A DNA stretch of 64,000 nt from Merdimonas sp963929015 (GCF_963929015.1 NZ_CAWVHE010000013.1:496001-560000), one strand, 5' to 3'; counted from the first letter of the stretch, positions 32,497-41,605 are shown. Made by a program: numbers and translations. Notes: generated by a model not told the origin, from the letters alone.

Positions 32497-33168
32497 ATGA
32501 GCGAAGAATTATTACAGGAAGAGACAACGATGGCTGACCTGGAGGAGCATTTTGATGATGCCAATCCGTGGAACATTGTTCAGTCATATATGGAAAATAA
32601 GACCATCCTCCCGGTAAAGGTAGAAGGGATCGTCAACGGCGGAGCCATTGCCATGGTAGAAGGCCTGCGTGGATTCATCCCCGCATCCAAGCTTTCCCTC
32701 TCCTACATCGAAGACCTGGAAACTTATCTCTTAAAAGACATTGAAGTCCGGGTCATCGAAGCCAATCAGGCAGAAAACCGCCTGGTACTCTCTGCACGGG
32801 AAATTTTAAAAGAAAAAGAAAAGAAGGCGATGGAGGAACGGATCGCAAATCTGAAAGTCGGAACCGTTCTTACCGGCACCGTAGAAAGTCTGCAGAACTA
32901 CGGCGCGTTCGTCCGTCTGGAAGACGGGCTGTCCGGTCTGGTACATGTATCCCAGATCAGCCAGAAGCGGGTAAAATCCCCCAAAGACGTGCTGAATGTG
33001 GGCGATGAGGTACAGGTAAAAGTCATCGGCATCAAAGAAGGCAAGATCAGCCTTAGCATGAAAGCACTGGAAGAAAAAGCAGAAGAGCCGGTTGAAAAGG
33101 TAGTGATCCCCAAATCCGAAAATATCGGCACCAGCTTAGGCGATCTCTTTAAAAACCTGAAACTCTAA
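32497..33168 (+). CDS. S1 RNA-binding domain protein
   Basis: A 223-residue protein with two S1 domains. The first covers about residues 34-100 (VEGIVNGGAIAMVEGLRGFIPASKLS) and the second about 112-182 (LTGTVESLQNYGAFVRLEDGLSGLVHVSQIS). It resembles a shortened ribosomal protein S1, of the kind found in Firmicutes that lack the full six-domain S1. It probably binds mRNA on ribosomes. It is monocistronic with its own promoter and terminator. Confidence 0.9.
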   Translation: MSEELLQEETTMADLEEHFDDANPWNIVQSYMENKTILPVKVEGIVNGGAIAMVEGLRGFIPASKLSLSYIEDLETYLLKDIEVRVIEANQAENRLVLSAREILKEKEKKAMEERIANLKVGTVLTGTVESLQNYGAFVRLEDGLSGLVHVSQISQKRVKSPKDVLNVGDEVQVKVIGIKEGKISLSMKALEEKAEEPVEKVVIPKSENIGTSLGDLFKNLKL

Positions 33169-33176
33169 TATTTTTT

Positions 33177-33207
33177 AAGGTGGCCTGGTATCTGGCCACC
33201 TTTCTTT
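33177..33207 (+). terminator. Terminator after the S1-domain protein gene
   Basis: AAGGTGGCC and GGCCACCTT pair around TGGTATCT, followed by TCTTT. It starts 9 bases after the stop codon. Confidence 0.9.
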
Positions 33208-33265
33208 ATGCCACCATAGGAAGCGATCAACTCCCATTTCTCCATGACGCGCAGTCTAAAGCCTG

Positions 33266-34198
33266 TTATCTTGCGCATTCGCCGCCGGTTCCCCGCAGGA
33301 TATCCAGCCCGTGATCCAGCTGGGGCAGAAGAAACTCCAGCGCTTCCGCCACTGCCTTTGGGCTTCCCGGCAGGTTAATGATCAGAGTCTTTCCCCGGAT
33401 CCCGGAGACTGCCCGGCTGAACATGGCCCGGGGCGTGATCGTCATAGAATAACCCCGGATGGCGTCCGCGATGCCGTTTGCCATCCGGTCGCAGGCCTGG
33501 ATGGTGGCCTCAGGCGTCAGGTCCCGTTCGGAGAATCCAGTGCCGCCGGTGGTGAAGACCACATCCATCTGCCGCTGGTCCGCCAGGCGGATCAGCTGGC
33601 TCTTTAACGGCTCGATGCCGTCTGCAAGGAGCAGCGTCTCCCGGATCTGATATCCGGCCGCTTCTGCCAGTTCACAGATCTTCGGGCCGCTTTTGTCCTC
33701 CCGCTCTCCTTTTACGCCCTTGTCACTTAAAGTGATGACCGCAGCTGTGTAGGGCCGGTCCGGGGACGGCGCCTCCATTTCTACCGCGTCTCCTTTACAG
33801 ATCCGCCCGCCTTTTACCACCTCCGTAAACACGCCTTCTCTTGGCATGATGCAGTCTCCCATTTTCTTATAGATCTCACAGTGGCTGTGGCATTCTTTGC
33901 CAATCTGCGTCAGTTCCAATACCGCCTCGCCAATCCGGAACCGGGTTCCCACCGGAAGCCTGCGAAGATCGTATCCCTCCACGATCAGGTTCTCTCCAAA
34001 GGCTCCAAAGTCCACATCCGCTCCTTTTTCACGAAATGCCTCGATCTTTTCAAAGGACAGAAGGCTCACCTGGCGGTGCCAGTCTCCGGCATGGGCGTCG
34101 CCCTCGATCCCCCAGTTCTCTTTTAAAACCGCTTCGTTTACCTCTTTTTTCTGTGTGCCTCTCTTCTCGCTGACACAGATTCCAAGTACCTTTCCCAT
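33266..34198 (-). CDS. MOSC-MogA fusion (molybdenum/tungsten cofactor synthesis)
   Basis: A 310-residue two-domain protein. Residues 1 to about 145 are a MOSC domain (GIEGDAHAGDWHRQVSLLS, GKECHSHCEIYKKMGDCIMPREG) of the kind linked to cofactor sulfuration or binding. Residues about 150-310 are a MogA/MoaB domain that adenylylates molybdopterin (VITLSDKGVKGEREDKSGP, TTGGTGFSERDLTPEAT, NLPGSPKAV). It is the last gene of the tungsten island, 21 bases after the MoeB-like gene. Fusion of these two domains is known in Clostridia. Confidence 0.93.
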   Translation of the reverse strand: MGKVLGICVSEKRGTQKKEVNEAVLKENWGIEGDAHAGDWHRQVSLLSFEKIEAFREKGADVDFGAFGENLIVEGYDLRRLPVGTRFRIGEAVLELTQIGKECHSHCEIYKKMGDCIMPREGVFTEVVKGGRICKGDAVEMEAPSPDRPYTAAVITLSDKGVKGEREDKSGPKICELAEAAGYQIRETLLLADGIEPLKSQLIRLADQRQMDVVFTTGGTGFSERDLTPEATIQACDRMANGIADAIRGYSMTITPRAMFSRAVSGIRGKTLIINLPGSPKAVAEALEFLLPQLDHGLDILRGTGGECAR

Positions 34199-34219
34199 CG
34201 TATCCTCTATCCTCCTGCT

Positions 34220-34939
34220 CTATTCTTCCAGACAGGACAGATGCGCCCTGCACTCTGGATCTTTTTCCACCTCAATTTTATCAAATTCACCGTTTAACCC
34301 GTCGTACTGCAGCATTGTCCCCAGAAGAAGTTCCTTCCTCCCAAGGATCTTTTTCACCGCCTCTACCGCCTGCAGACATCCGATCACCCCGGCTGCGGCG
34401 CCAAGCGCCGGCACAGGTACTGGACTTTTTCCCAGATGATACCCGAGACATTCCAGGCAGGCCGTTTCCCTGGAAATGTCCATCACATACCCGTAGAACC
34501 CCTGCACAGCTCCCTCCACAAGGAAAATATCCTCTGCAAGGCAGGATCTCCCGACAATACATCTGGTTGCAAGGCTGTCCACACAATCCACCACGACATC
34601 TGATCCTTTCAGGATCTGACCGGCATTTTCTCCTGTCAGAGAGCAGGCAAATGTCTCCACACGGATCCTCCGGTTCATTCTCCTTAACTTTTCCGCCGCC
34701 AGATCCGCCTTTTTCTTCCCGATGTCTTCTTCCCGGTAAAGAAATTGCCGGTTCAGATTGGTATCAGAAACAGTATCTCCGTCCACCAGGCGTATCGTCC
34801 CCACACCGGCTTGTGCAAGATAGGTGAGGACCGGCGAGCCCAGGCCGCCGCAGCCGATCACAGTTACCACAGCACGTTCCAGTTTTTTCTGTCCCTTGAT
34901 CCCGATCTCCGGCATCAGGATCTGCCTGTCATATCTCAT
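34220..34939 (-). CDS. MoeB/HesA/ThiF-family E1 enzyme
   Basis: A 239-residue adenylyltransferase that activates the C-terminal Gly-Gly of a MoaD or ThiS-type sulfur carrier. The nucleotide loop GCGGLGSPVLTYLAQAG, the Arg finger segment NLNRQFLY and a Cys pair CLEC are visible. An ATG 6 bases further upstream has no room for its ribosome site, so 34939 (7 bases after GGGGAG) is chosen. In this operon its partner should be the MoaD-like protein at 44647. Confidence 0.92.
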   Translation of the reverse strand: MRYDRQILMPEIGIKGQKKLERAVVTVIGCGGLGSPVLTYLAQAGVGTIRLVDGDTVSDTNLNRQFLYREEDIGKKKADLAAEKLRRMNRRIRVETFACSLTGENAGQILKGSDVVVDCVDSLATRCIVGRSCLAEDIFLVEGAVQGFYGYVMDISRETACLECLGYHLGKSPVPVPALGAAAGVIGCLQAVEAVKKILGRKELLLGTMLQYDGLNGEFDKIEVEKDPECRAHLSCLEE

Positions 34940-34956
34940 ACACATTCTCCCCGTCC

Positions 34957-36864
34957 TTATATCAGGATGATTTTTCCGGCATTCTCTGCGCCATATCCGC
35001 CTGCTTCCTTTACCCGGGACTTAAACGGCTCTGACTGGAGCGCCTGAATAAAATCCTGGATAAAGGGAAGTTCCAGATTCTTCTTTTCAATGGCAAAATC
35101 GTATTCTTCTTTTCCCACTTCTATAAAAGAAAGATCCATGGCTTTTGCCGCCGCATAGATTCCCATCGCAGCATCCACTCCCCCGTCCTTCACAAGGGCT
35201 GCCGCAGCCATATGGGTCGCTGCCTCCAGCTCATACCCTTCAATCTGCTCCGGCCGGATGCCAGCCTGCTTCAGAAGATGATCCAGAAGCACCCGGGTAC
35301 CCGCGCCGCGCTGCCGGTTGGCATACCTGCATCCAGGCAGATCTTCCACACCGCAGATTCCTTTGGGATTACCTTTTTTTACCATCAGCCCCTGGATCCG
35401 GCTCACACCCTTGATCAACGCCATCTCCCGATCCGGAAAGATCCGTTTCAGATAGGCAATGTTATAAACGCCGGTTTCTTCATCCAGAAGATGCGTAGGC
35501 GCGATGTGGGCTTCTCCCCGCTTCAGCGCCATCAGTCCGGCCATGCTTCCAACATGCGTACTGGAAAGATGTACGCCCGGAAACAGATCCGGCAAAAGAT
35601 CTGCCAGAAAGTCCATGATCAGATCGTGACTTCCCACGGATACGATCGTATGGCGGATCTCATCCTTCGGCCGCCACAGTTCCACCTGCACCTGCTCCCC
35701 GGCCTCATAGCCTTCCAGATTCTGATCGATGATACATACACCGTCCGCCTTTACCAGGCTGGTAGCCGCGGCCGCTCCTCTTGCCAGGGGCGACGCCACC
35801 AGGCGTCCGTTCACCTCTCCTACCTTTACCCGTACATATTCCTTATGCTTCAGAGACGAGACAAGGCGTTTGGATATAACTGCCTGTTCCAGTGGACGCG
35901 CCTTAAGACTGCTGCCTGTAAAAAGTTCTATGACCGGCTTTACAAAAGTCTCAAAATCAATATATGCCGACACCGGATACCCGGGAAGTCCGATAACCGG
36001 TTTGTGATCCACAATCGCCAGAATCACCGGCTTTCCAGGCTTAATGGCAACCCCGTGGATCAGAACCTCCCCCAGTTCCCGCAGTACATGCACCGTATAA
36101 TCCTCCGTACCCGCGCTGGATCCGGCGTTCACGATCACCAGGTCATCCCTGGATACCGCCTCTTTTACCGTTTCCCTGATCTTTTCATAATCATCATGGA
36201 TGATCGGGAAACGGTCCGGCTCACCTCCATACTGCTGTACCAGCGCCGCAAACATCCCGGAATTAGAATCTATGATCTGTCCGTCTTCCGGTTCCTGCCC
36301 CGGCGGGATCATCTCTGTGCCTGTGGGAATGATCCCGACACGGGGAGACGCATGAACCCTGATATTTACGATCCCTCCGCCAAGAAGCACGCCGATATCC
36401 ACCGGACGGATCCTATGATGACCGGGCAGCAGCATCTCTCCGGCCACAATATCTTCTCCGATTGGTCGGATGTGATTCCAGGGCGCGACAGCAGCCATGA
36501 TCTGCACTGTGTCATCATCCATTTCCAGCAGATCCTCCGCCATGATCACTGCGTCATAAGGTTCTCTGATCGGATCCCCGGTATCTACCACCTGAAAATC
36601 CTCTCCCCGCCTTAAGACCATCGGATGTTCTTCGCTGGCTCCTCTTGTCTTCTTTGCTTCTACCGCGATCCCGTCCATCGCAGACGCATTAAACAGCGGA
36701 GAACAGAGCCTTGCATAAACCGCTTCCGCCGTAACTCTCCCAAGACTCCTGTCAACAGGAATTTCTTCCGTTCGAATGGAAATACATTCTTTCACTGTCC
36801 TGTAATACCGTTCTTTTGCCTCCTCTACAGGCGTTGTATGCAGATATAGATTTCGCTTCTCCAT
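34957..36864 (-). CDS. MoeA fused to a periplasmic-binding-protein-like domain
   Basis: A 635-residue fusion. Residues 1 to about 400 are a MoeA molybdopterin molybdotransferase (NASAMDGIAV, GTEMIPPGQEPEDGQIIDSN, NAGSSAGTEDYT, GLPGYPVSA). Residues about 415-635 resemble a type 2 substrate-binding domain (SVGSHDLIMDFLADLLPD, NRQRGAGTRVLLDHLLKQAG), similar to the ligand-binding part fused to MoeA or ModE-like proteins. There is no signal peptide, so the binding domain is cytosolic. It lies between the classical moeA and the MoeB-like gene. It may hand molybdate or tungstate to the MoeA active site; that is inference. Confidence 0.92.
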   Translation of the reverse strand: MEKRNLYLHTTPVEEAKERYYRTVKECISIRTEEIPVDRSLGRVTAEAVYARLCSPLFNASAMDGIAVEAKKTRGASEEHPMVLRRGEDFQVVDTGDPIREPYDAVIMAEDLLEMDDDTVQIMAAVAPWNHIRPIGEDIVAGEMLLPGHHRIRPVDIGVLLGGGIVNIRVHASPRVGIIPTGTEMIPPGQEPEDGQIIDSNSGMFAALVQQYGGEPDRFPIIHDDYEKIRETVKEAVSRDDLVIVNAGSSAGTEDYTVHVLRELGEVLIHGVAIKPGKPVILAIVDHKPVIGLPGYPVSAYIDFETFVKPVIELFTGSSLKARPLEQAVISKRLVSSLKHKEYVRVKVGEVNGRLVASPLARGAAAATSLVKADGVCIIDQNLEGYEAGEQVQVELWRPKDEIRHTIVSVGSHDLIMDFLADLLPDLFPGVHLSSTHVGSMAGLMALKRGEAHIAPTHLLDEETGVYNIAYLKRIFPDREMALIKGVSRIQGLMVKKGNPKGICGVEDLPGCRYANRQRGAGTRVLLDHLLKQAGIRPEQIEGYELEAATHMAAAALVKDGGVDAAMGIYAAAKAMDLSFIEVGKEEYDFAIEKKNLELPFIQDFIQALQSEPFKSRVKEAGGYGAENAGKIILI

Positions 36865-36876
36865 CTCTTCACCTCC

Positions 36877-38109
36877 TCAAATCAGGAACACTTCCACCAT
36901 TTCTCCCTTTTTCAGACCTTCCTGATTCTCCGGGATCACAATATATCCGTCTGCTTTCGTCAAAATACTGATCAGTCCGGATCTTCCAAACACCGGTACT
37001 GCTTTTGTCCTGCCATCCTCTCCGCGAAGGAGCTGTACCGTCTGACAGACAGCTCTTCCTGGCGCCGCAGGAACATTTACGGTAAGCTCTGCCGGCACAG
37101 GCCATGACTTTTTCCCACCGTTTATATCTTCCCACAGCCAGCCGATCAGAAGCTGAAATACGATCATTGCCGCGGACGGATGCCCGGGCAGGCCTAAAAG
37201 GATCGTTCCGGTCGGCACATCATATCCCAGGATCGTAGGCTTTCCCGGCTTCAATGCCAGGCCCTGTGTCAGGATCCCCTCACTGGCAAGTTCCCCGATC
37301 ACAGACGCTGTCTCGTCTTTTTTCCCTTTGGAACTTCCTCCGGAAACAGCCACGATGTCACTTTGCCGCATCGCACTGCGTACCGTTTCCTCCAAAAGCC
37401 CTCTTTCGTCTTTTAAAAGGAAGCAGCCGCTCACGTCAAACCCCATTTGTCTGGCAATCGCCTCCAGGCCGTAATTATTGATATTGCGTACTTTTCCCGG
37501 TTCCATCCTGTCGCCCGGCGCGATCAGTTCATCCCCGGTTGCAATAATGGTCACACTCCAGGGTTTTACTACCGTTACGCTTTCCTCTCCGACAGCCGCC
37601 AGAAGACCGATCTCCTGCGGTCTTAAACGGGTTCCCTTTGTCAGGACTTTTTCGCCTTCCTGTACATCATCTCCCGCGTGCACAATATTTCCTCCTGCCG
37701 GAACCGAATGACAGACCGCAGTCTCTGTTTCAGAAAACAACTCGCAGTATTCTATCATAACAACTGCGTCAGCCCCTTCCGGAATCATGCCGCCGGTCGG
37801 AATGTACATACATTCTCCCGGACGGATCCCGTGTTCCGGCACACGTCCCATCTCTATTTCCCCTGTGATCTGAAGGAAAGCAGGGACACTGTCTGAGGCG
37901 CCTGCTGTATCTGCACTTCGCACTGCATATCCGTCTACCGTAGATCTGTCAAATCCCGGTACCGGCTCTTTTGCGTGCACATCTTCTGCAAGGATCCCGC
38001 CAAGCGCCTCTTCAAGCGGAACTCTCCGCTTCTTTACTTCCTGATCCTGCACAGCCTTCTTTAATTTTTCTCTGGCCCCGTCCACGGTGTCTACCTGAAG
38101 CAGTTTCAT
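36877..38109 (-). CDS. moeA: Molybdopterin molybdotransferase MoeA
   Basis: A 410-residue single MoeA protein that inserts molybdate or tungstate into adenylylated molybdopterin. Motifs include FDRSTVDGYAVRS, YIPTGGMIPEGADAVVMIEY, ATGDELIAPGDRM, VSGGSSKGKKDET and GLPGHPSA. It is the second MoeA in the operon, next to the MoeA-PBP fusion; organisms with two MoeA proteins may use them for Mo and W separately. Its start overlaps the tupC stop by 4 bases. Confidence 0.95.
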   Translation of the reverse strand: MKLLQVDTVDGAREKLKKAVQDQEVKKRRVPLEEALGGILAEDVHAKEPVPGFDRSTVDGYAVRSADTAGASDSVPAFLQITGEIEMGRVPEHGIRPGECMYIPTGGMIPEGADAVVMIEYCELFSETETAVCHSVPAGGNIVHAGDDVQEGEKVLTKGTRLRPQEIGLLAAVGEESVTVVKPWSVTIIATGDELIAPGDRMEPGKVRNINNYGLEAIARQMGFDVSGCFLLKDERGLLEETVRSAMRQSDIVAVSGGSSKGKKDETASVIGELASEGILTQGLALKPGKPTILGYDVPTGTILLGLPGHPSAAMIVFQLLIGWLWEDINGGKKSWPVPAELTVNVPAAPGRAVCQTVQLLRGEDGRTKAVPVFGRSGLISILTKADGYIVIPENQEGLKKGEMVEVFLI

Positions 38110-38711
38110 TTTTCCACCACTCTTCCTTTTTCCATATGATGGACGACCTCACACAACTGGTGGACCGCCTCCATCTGATGACTTACAATGACCCATGTGA
38201 TCGGATCTTTCTTCTGGATCTCCCGGATCATTTCTGTAAAGAGAGCCTCGCTCTCCGGATCCAGATTGGAAAATGTCTCATCAATCAAAATAATCCTGGG
38301 GCGGAAAATCACAGCCCGCAGGAAAGAAAGCTTCTGTCTTTCTCCACTGGATAAGGATCTGGCATACTGTTTCTTCTGTGCCAGAAGCCCTGCTTTTTCT
38401 AACAGTTCATCTACTCGCCCTTCTTCAGGCCGGATCTTTCGAATCTGCAGTGGATAGATCAGATTTTTATATACGGTTGTGTCCATCAGATAAGGACGCT
38501 GGGACATCATCGTGATCTCCCGGGAAGTCACCCCTTCATAATCGATCCTTCCCTGATCCGGCTTATAAATTCCCGCGATCGTCTTAAGAAGAACCGTCTT
38601 TCCACAGCCGTTAGGGCCGATGATCCCATGGATCCGCCCCGGTTCTATATCCAGGTGATCGATCTGAAGTCTGAATGTTCCTATTCTTTTTTCCAGATCA
38701 GTAATTTTCAT
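38106..38711 (-). CDS. tupC: Tungstate/molybdate ABC transporter ATPase
   Basis: A 201-residue ABC ATPase with Walker A GPNGCGKTVLLK, signature SLSSGERQKLS, Walker B IILIDETFSNLD and the switch His in VIVSHQ. It is short, with no C-terminal regulatory domain. The start at 38711 has AGGAAC upstream and begins at the first beta strand (MKITDLEKR); it overlaps the end of tupB by 14 bases, which supports translational coupling. Substrate assignment rests on the TupA and TupB neighbours. Confidence 0.92.
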   Translation of the reverse strand: MKITDLEKRIGTFRLQIDHLDIEPGRIHGIIGPNGCGKTVLLKTIAGIYKPDQGRIDYEGVTSREITMMSQRPYLMDTTVYKNLIYPLQIRKIRPEEGRVDELLEKAGLLAQKKQYARSLSSGERQKLSFLRAVIFRPRIILIDETFSNLDPESEALFTEMIREIQKKDPITWVIVSHQMEAVHQLCEVVHHMEKGRVVEK

Positions 38712-39381
38712 CTTCCTGTTCCTCCCTCTGCAGCATATCACAGATCCACTGAAGGACAAACGCCATCAAAAGAAGCAGAATGCCAAGCGCTACGCCTTCT
38801 GTAAATATCCCCTGACTTTTCAAAAGAGAAATCGTTGTCGTCATGGTACGGGTACGTCCCCGAATATTTCCTCCCACAAGCATGACCGCGCCCACTTCAC
38901 TGATGGAGCGTCCAAACCCTGTCACCATGCAGAAATAAATCTCTTTTCGCAGTTCTCTTATGATAAGCCGGATGGTCTGCCATCTGTCCGCTCCCATGGT
39001 TACGGCAAATTCCCGGATAGAAGGAGCAGATCTTCGAAGATAAGAATAGATCATGCCGCAGATAATGGGGGTGATGATCAGCGTCTGGGCGATCACCATC
39101 CCCTGGATCGTAAACAACAGCGACAGAGGACCAAGCGGTCCTCTACGCATCAGCAAAAGATAAACGATCAATCCGACCACTACAGGCGGAGAGCCCATCA
39201 GTGTCCGGTTGATGCGGATCACGATCTTTTTCCCCGGAAAGCGGAACCGCTCCAGCAGGAGCCCGAACGTGATCCCCAGTACAGAAGCAATCGCAGTGGA
39301 GCAGACTGCCATCGTAAACGTCACTCTCACAGCACTCAATATATTCGGATCCGACAGTACGTTTTTCAGCCAGTCTGCCAT
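38698..39381 (-). CDS. tupB: Tungstate/molybdate ABC transporter permease
   Basis: A 227-residue permease of the TupB/ModB-like family with about five to six membrane helices and the family motifs TFGLLLERFRFPGKK, NRTLMGSPPVVVGL and FGRSISEVGAVMLVGGN (the ATPase-contact loop). A GTG 6 bases upstream is too close to AGGAGG, so the ATG at 39381 is chosen. It lies 15 bases after tupA. Confidence 0.93.
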   Translation of the reverse strand: MADWLKNVLSDPNILSAVRVTFTMAVCSTAIASVLGITFGLLLERFRFPGKKIVIRINRTLMGSPPVVVGLIVYLLLMRRGPLGPLSLLFTIQGMVIAQTLIITPIICGMIYSYLRRSAPSIREFAVTMGADRWQTIRLIIRELRKEIYFCMVTGFGRSISEVGAVMLVGGNIRGRTRTMTTTISLLKSQGIFTEGVALGILLLLMAFVLQWICDMLQREEQEDENY

Positions 39382-39396
39382 CTTCACTACCTCCTG

Positions 39397-40299
39397 TTAC
39401 GCGTCTGTTCCTGCGTTGGGTGTAAACAGAGCCTGTCCGTACTCTTCTACCCCGTATTCACCGATCAGTTCCTGCACTTCATCAGAACAGATCCACTCGA
39501 TAAAGTCATTCGCACCTTCATTGTTCACTTCCGGATATTTTTCCGGATTAACAGCGATCACGCCATATTGATTCAGCAGACTGTCGTTTCCTTCACATAC
39601 AATGTCAAGCTGATAGTCAAGGGTTGCATCCTGGCTCTGCTTCAGCCATGTGCCGCGGTCGGTCAGGCAGTATGCCTGCTGCTCGTCCGCCATGGTAATG
39701 GTAGCGCCCATACCCTGTCCGGATTCTACATAATTCGGATCTGTTGCCGGGTCAAGTCCCAGTTCTTCCCAGATTCCCTTTTCCTTCTTATCCGTACCGG
39801 AGTCATCGCCTCTGGATACAAACGGAAGCTGATCGTTTATGATCTGCGTAAAGACTGCATTGATATCATCCGTCTTCTCAATCGGTGAAGAAGGTCCTAC
39901 CACGATAAAGTCATTGTACATAACCGGAAATCTCTCGACTCCGTATCCCTCTGCCACAAATTCTTCTTCACTGGATTTGGCATGTACCAGCACCACATCT
40001 ACGTCTCCGCTCTCACCCATGGCAAGCGCTTCACCGGTACCGACTGCCGTCCATTCCAGATCCCATCCGGTATCCTCTTTGAACAGAGGCTGAAGATAAT
40101 CCAGAAGGCCGGTATCCTCTGTACTGGTAGTCGTTGCCATCATAAGCGTTCCCTTGTCTTCCGGCGCCGCTTCTTCTGCCTGTTCTTCCGTCTTGGCATC
40201 GGTATCTTCGCTTTCCGCAGACTCTTCAGACTGTCCAGCACAGGCTGTCAGTCCAAGACACATCACTGTTACCAAAAAAGCTGCTGTTAACTTCTTCAT
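39397..40299 (-). CDS. tupA: Tungstate-binding lipoprotein TupA
   Basis: A 300-residue binding protein. Signal peptide with lipobox LTAC, an acidic tether (ESAESEDTDAKTEEQAEE), then the TupA hallmark TTTSTEDTGLLDYLQPLF near residue 58 and the second oxyanion-binding region FVSRGDDSGTDKKE. These match the high-affinity tungstate-binding family rather than ModA. Start at 40299 with AGGAGG 8 bases upstream. It follows a riboswitch-like leader with terminator and heads the tupABC-moeA part of the island. Confidence 0.94.
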   Translation of the reverse strand: MKKLTAAFLVTVMCLGLTACAGQSEESAESEDTDAKTEEQAEEAAPEDKGTLMMATTTSTEDTGLLDYLQPLFKEDTGWDLEWTAVGTGEALAMGESGDVDVVLVHAKSSEEEFVAEGYGVERFPVMYNDFIVVGPSSPIEKTDDINAVFTQIINDQLPFVSRGDDSGTDKKEKGIWEELGLDPATDPNYVESGQGMGATITMADEQQAYCLTDRGTWLKQSQDATLDYQLDIVCEGNDSLLNQYGVIAVNPEKYPEVNNEGANDFIEWICSDEVQELIGEYGVEEYGQALFTPNAGTDA

Positions 40300-40350
40300 A
40301 AAAATCTCCTCCTTTTCAGTCAGCTGTTTTTTTTGTTTTGCCATTTTTCC

Positions 40351-40381
40351 AAAAGAAAATGGCCTCTGAAAAAGAAGACCA
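40351..40381 (-). terminator. Attenuator hairpin upstream of tupA
   Basis: On the minus strand TGGTCT pairs with AGGCCA around a 10-base loop, followed by TTTTCTTTT. It lies between the structured leader (40390-40499) and the tupA ribosome site. Confidence 0.65.
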
Positions 40382-40389
40382 CACAAAAT

Positions 40390-40499
40390 GAACCTGTTCC
40401 ATTTGCGGATATTCTTTTCAAAACCGGAAGGCATCTTCTTTTCAAAAGATCCCCTTTGGCCTGCTGCCATGACATGTTCAGTTTTAGGCAGACAGGCTC
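40390..40499 (-). ncRNA. Moco/Tuco riboswitch-like leader of tupABC
   Basis: On the minus strand GAGCCTGT (40492-40499) and ACAGGTTC (40390-40397) form an 8-base closing stem. Inside are CTGCC/GGCAG, then CAGGCCAAAGGGG, a 7-base hairpin capped by a GAAA tetraloop, and GCCTTCCGG. This order resembles the Moco RNA motif (E. coli moaA leader pattern GCC..AGGGCGAAGG..hairpin..GCCTCCCG). A terminator follows directly. The gene context of tungstate transport and cofactor synthesis supports the call; no covariance search could be run. Confidence 0.68.
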
Positions 40500-40573
40500 G
40501 AATTCCTGCAATCTGTATGAAATTGTATGCCGCCTGCAAATGCCTTCTTCTTTTTCCCCCTTTCTTCCTGTAC

Positions 40574-41551
40574 TTATCCTCCGATCTCAAACATATCTTT
40601 CTGTTCAAAATCCAGAGAATCCTTTTCTTCAAAATGATGGCAGGCCGGCTTGTAATAAATCGCTCTTTCTACCGCCTGTATCAGTTCTTCTTCCGAAACC
40701 TCCGCGCGTACAAGTTTCCTTAAATCCTCCCCTGCCGCATACTGAAGGCAGGGTTTTAAGAACCCCTCCGCTGTCAGACGGATCCGGTTGCACTCTGAAC
40801 AGAATTTATGAGAAAGGGCGCTGATAAACCCGATCTTTCCTGCAAACCCTTCAAACCGGACGTATTTCGCAGGCCCGTTTCCAAAATGCCCGCTGGCTGT
40901 CTGCTCCCGGCCAAAAGAGGATCTTAATCTTTCCAAAACCTCTTCTTCAAAACCAGTCTGAAATTTTTTTCCGAGCCCCACCGGCATCATCTCAATAAAC
41001 CGGACGTCCACAGGGCGGTCCTTTGCAAGTTCTGCGATCTTTGTCCACTGGCTCTCATTGATCCCGGGCAGCAACACACAATTAACCTTCACCTTCAGAC
41101 CCGGGCAGGCGATCGCCGCCTCCAGGCCCTCCACTGCCGACGCAAGCGCATCTCTTCTTGCAATCTGTGCATACATTCCGGGATCCAGCGTATCCAGACT
41201 GATATTAACCGCGCTGATCCCCGCTGCCACAAGATCCTCCAGCTGTTCTTTCAACAAAACGCCGTTTGTAGTAACGGTTACTTCCTCTATCCCTGGCAGG
41301 GCTTTTATATCTCCTGCAAGCCCTGCCAGATTCTTTCTGACAAGGGGCTCTCCCCCTGTCAGTTTGATCCTGGTAATCCCCGCTGCAGCAGCTGCATTTA
41401 CGATCCTTGTGATTTCTGCATATGTGAGAATATCCTGGTGGGACACCTGGTCCACTCCTTCTTCCGGCATACAGTAAATGCAGCGCAGATTACAGCGGTC
41501 GGTAACCGACACTCTCATGTAATTGATCTGTCTTCCGTATTGGTCTTTCAT
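40574..41551 (-). CDS. moaA: GTP 3',8-cyclase MoaA
   Basis: A 325-residue radical-SAM enzyme that starts molybdopterin synthesis by rearranging GTP. The first cluster motif CNLRCIYC is at residues 20-27 and the second cluster is held by CSECNRIRLTAEGFLKPC near 260-277. The usual C-terminal Gly-Gly is present (EIGG). It follows the oxidoreductase subunit at 41606 by 54 bases and precedes the tupA leader. No moaC is found in the window and must lie elsewhere. Confidence 0.95.
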   Translation of the reverse strand: MKDQYGRQINYMRVSVTDRCNLRCIYCMPEEGVDQVSHQDILTYAEITRIVNAAAAAGITRIKLTGGEPLVRKNLAGLAGDIKALPGIEEVTVTTNGVLLKEQLEDLVAAGISAVNISLDTLDPGMYAQIARRDALASAVEGLEAAIACPGLKVKVNCVLLPGINESQWTKIAELAKDRPVDVRFIEMMPVGLGKKFQTGFEEEVLERLRSSFGREQTASGHFGNGPAKYVRFEGFAGKIGFISALSHKFCSECNRIRLTAEGFLKPCLQYAAGEDLRKLVRAEVSEEELIQAVERAIYYKPACHHFEEKDSLDFEQKDMFEIGG

Positions 41552-41605
41552 GAGTCGGCATCCTTTCTTCCTTAAATAAAACGTGATCGAAACACTACCT
41601 CTATT

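Noticed and set aside
38848..38866. GGTACGGGTACGTCCCC resembling the palindromic element
   Set aside because: It lies inside tupB, lacks the inverted partner, and the match is explained by coding sequence.
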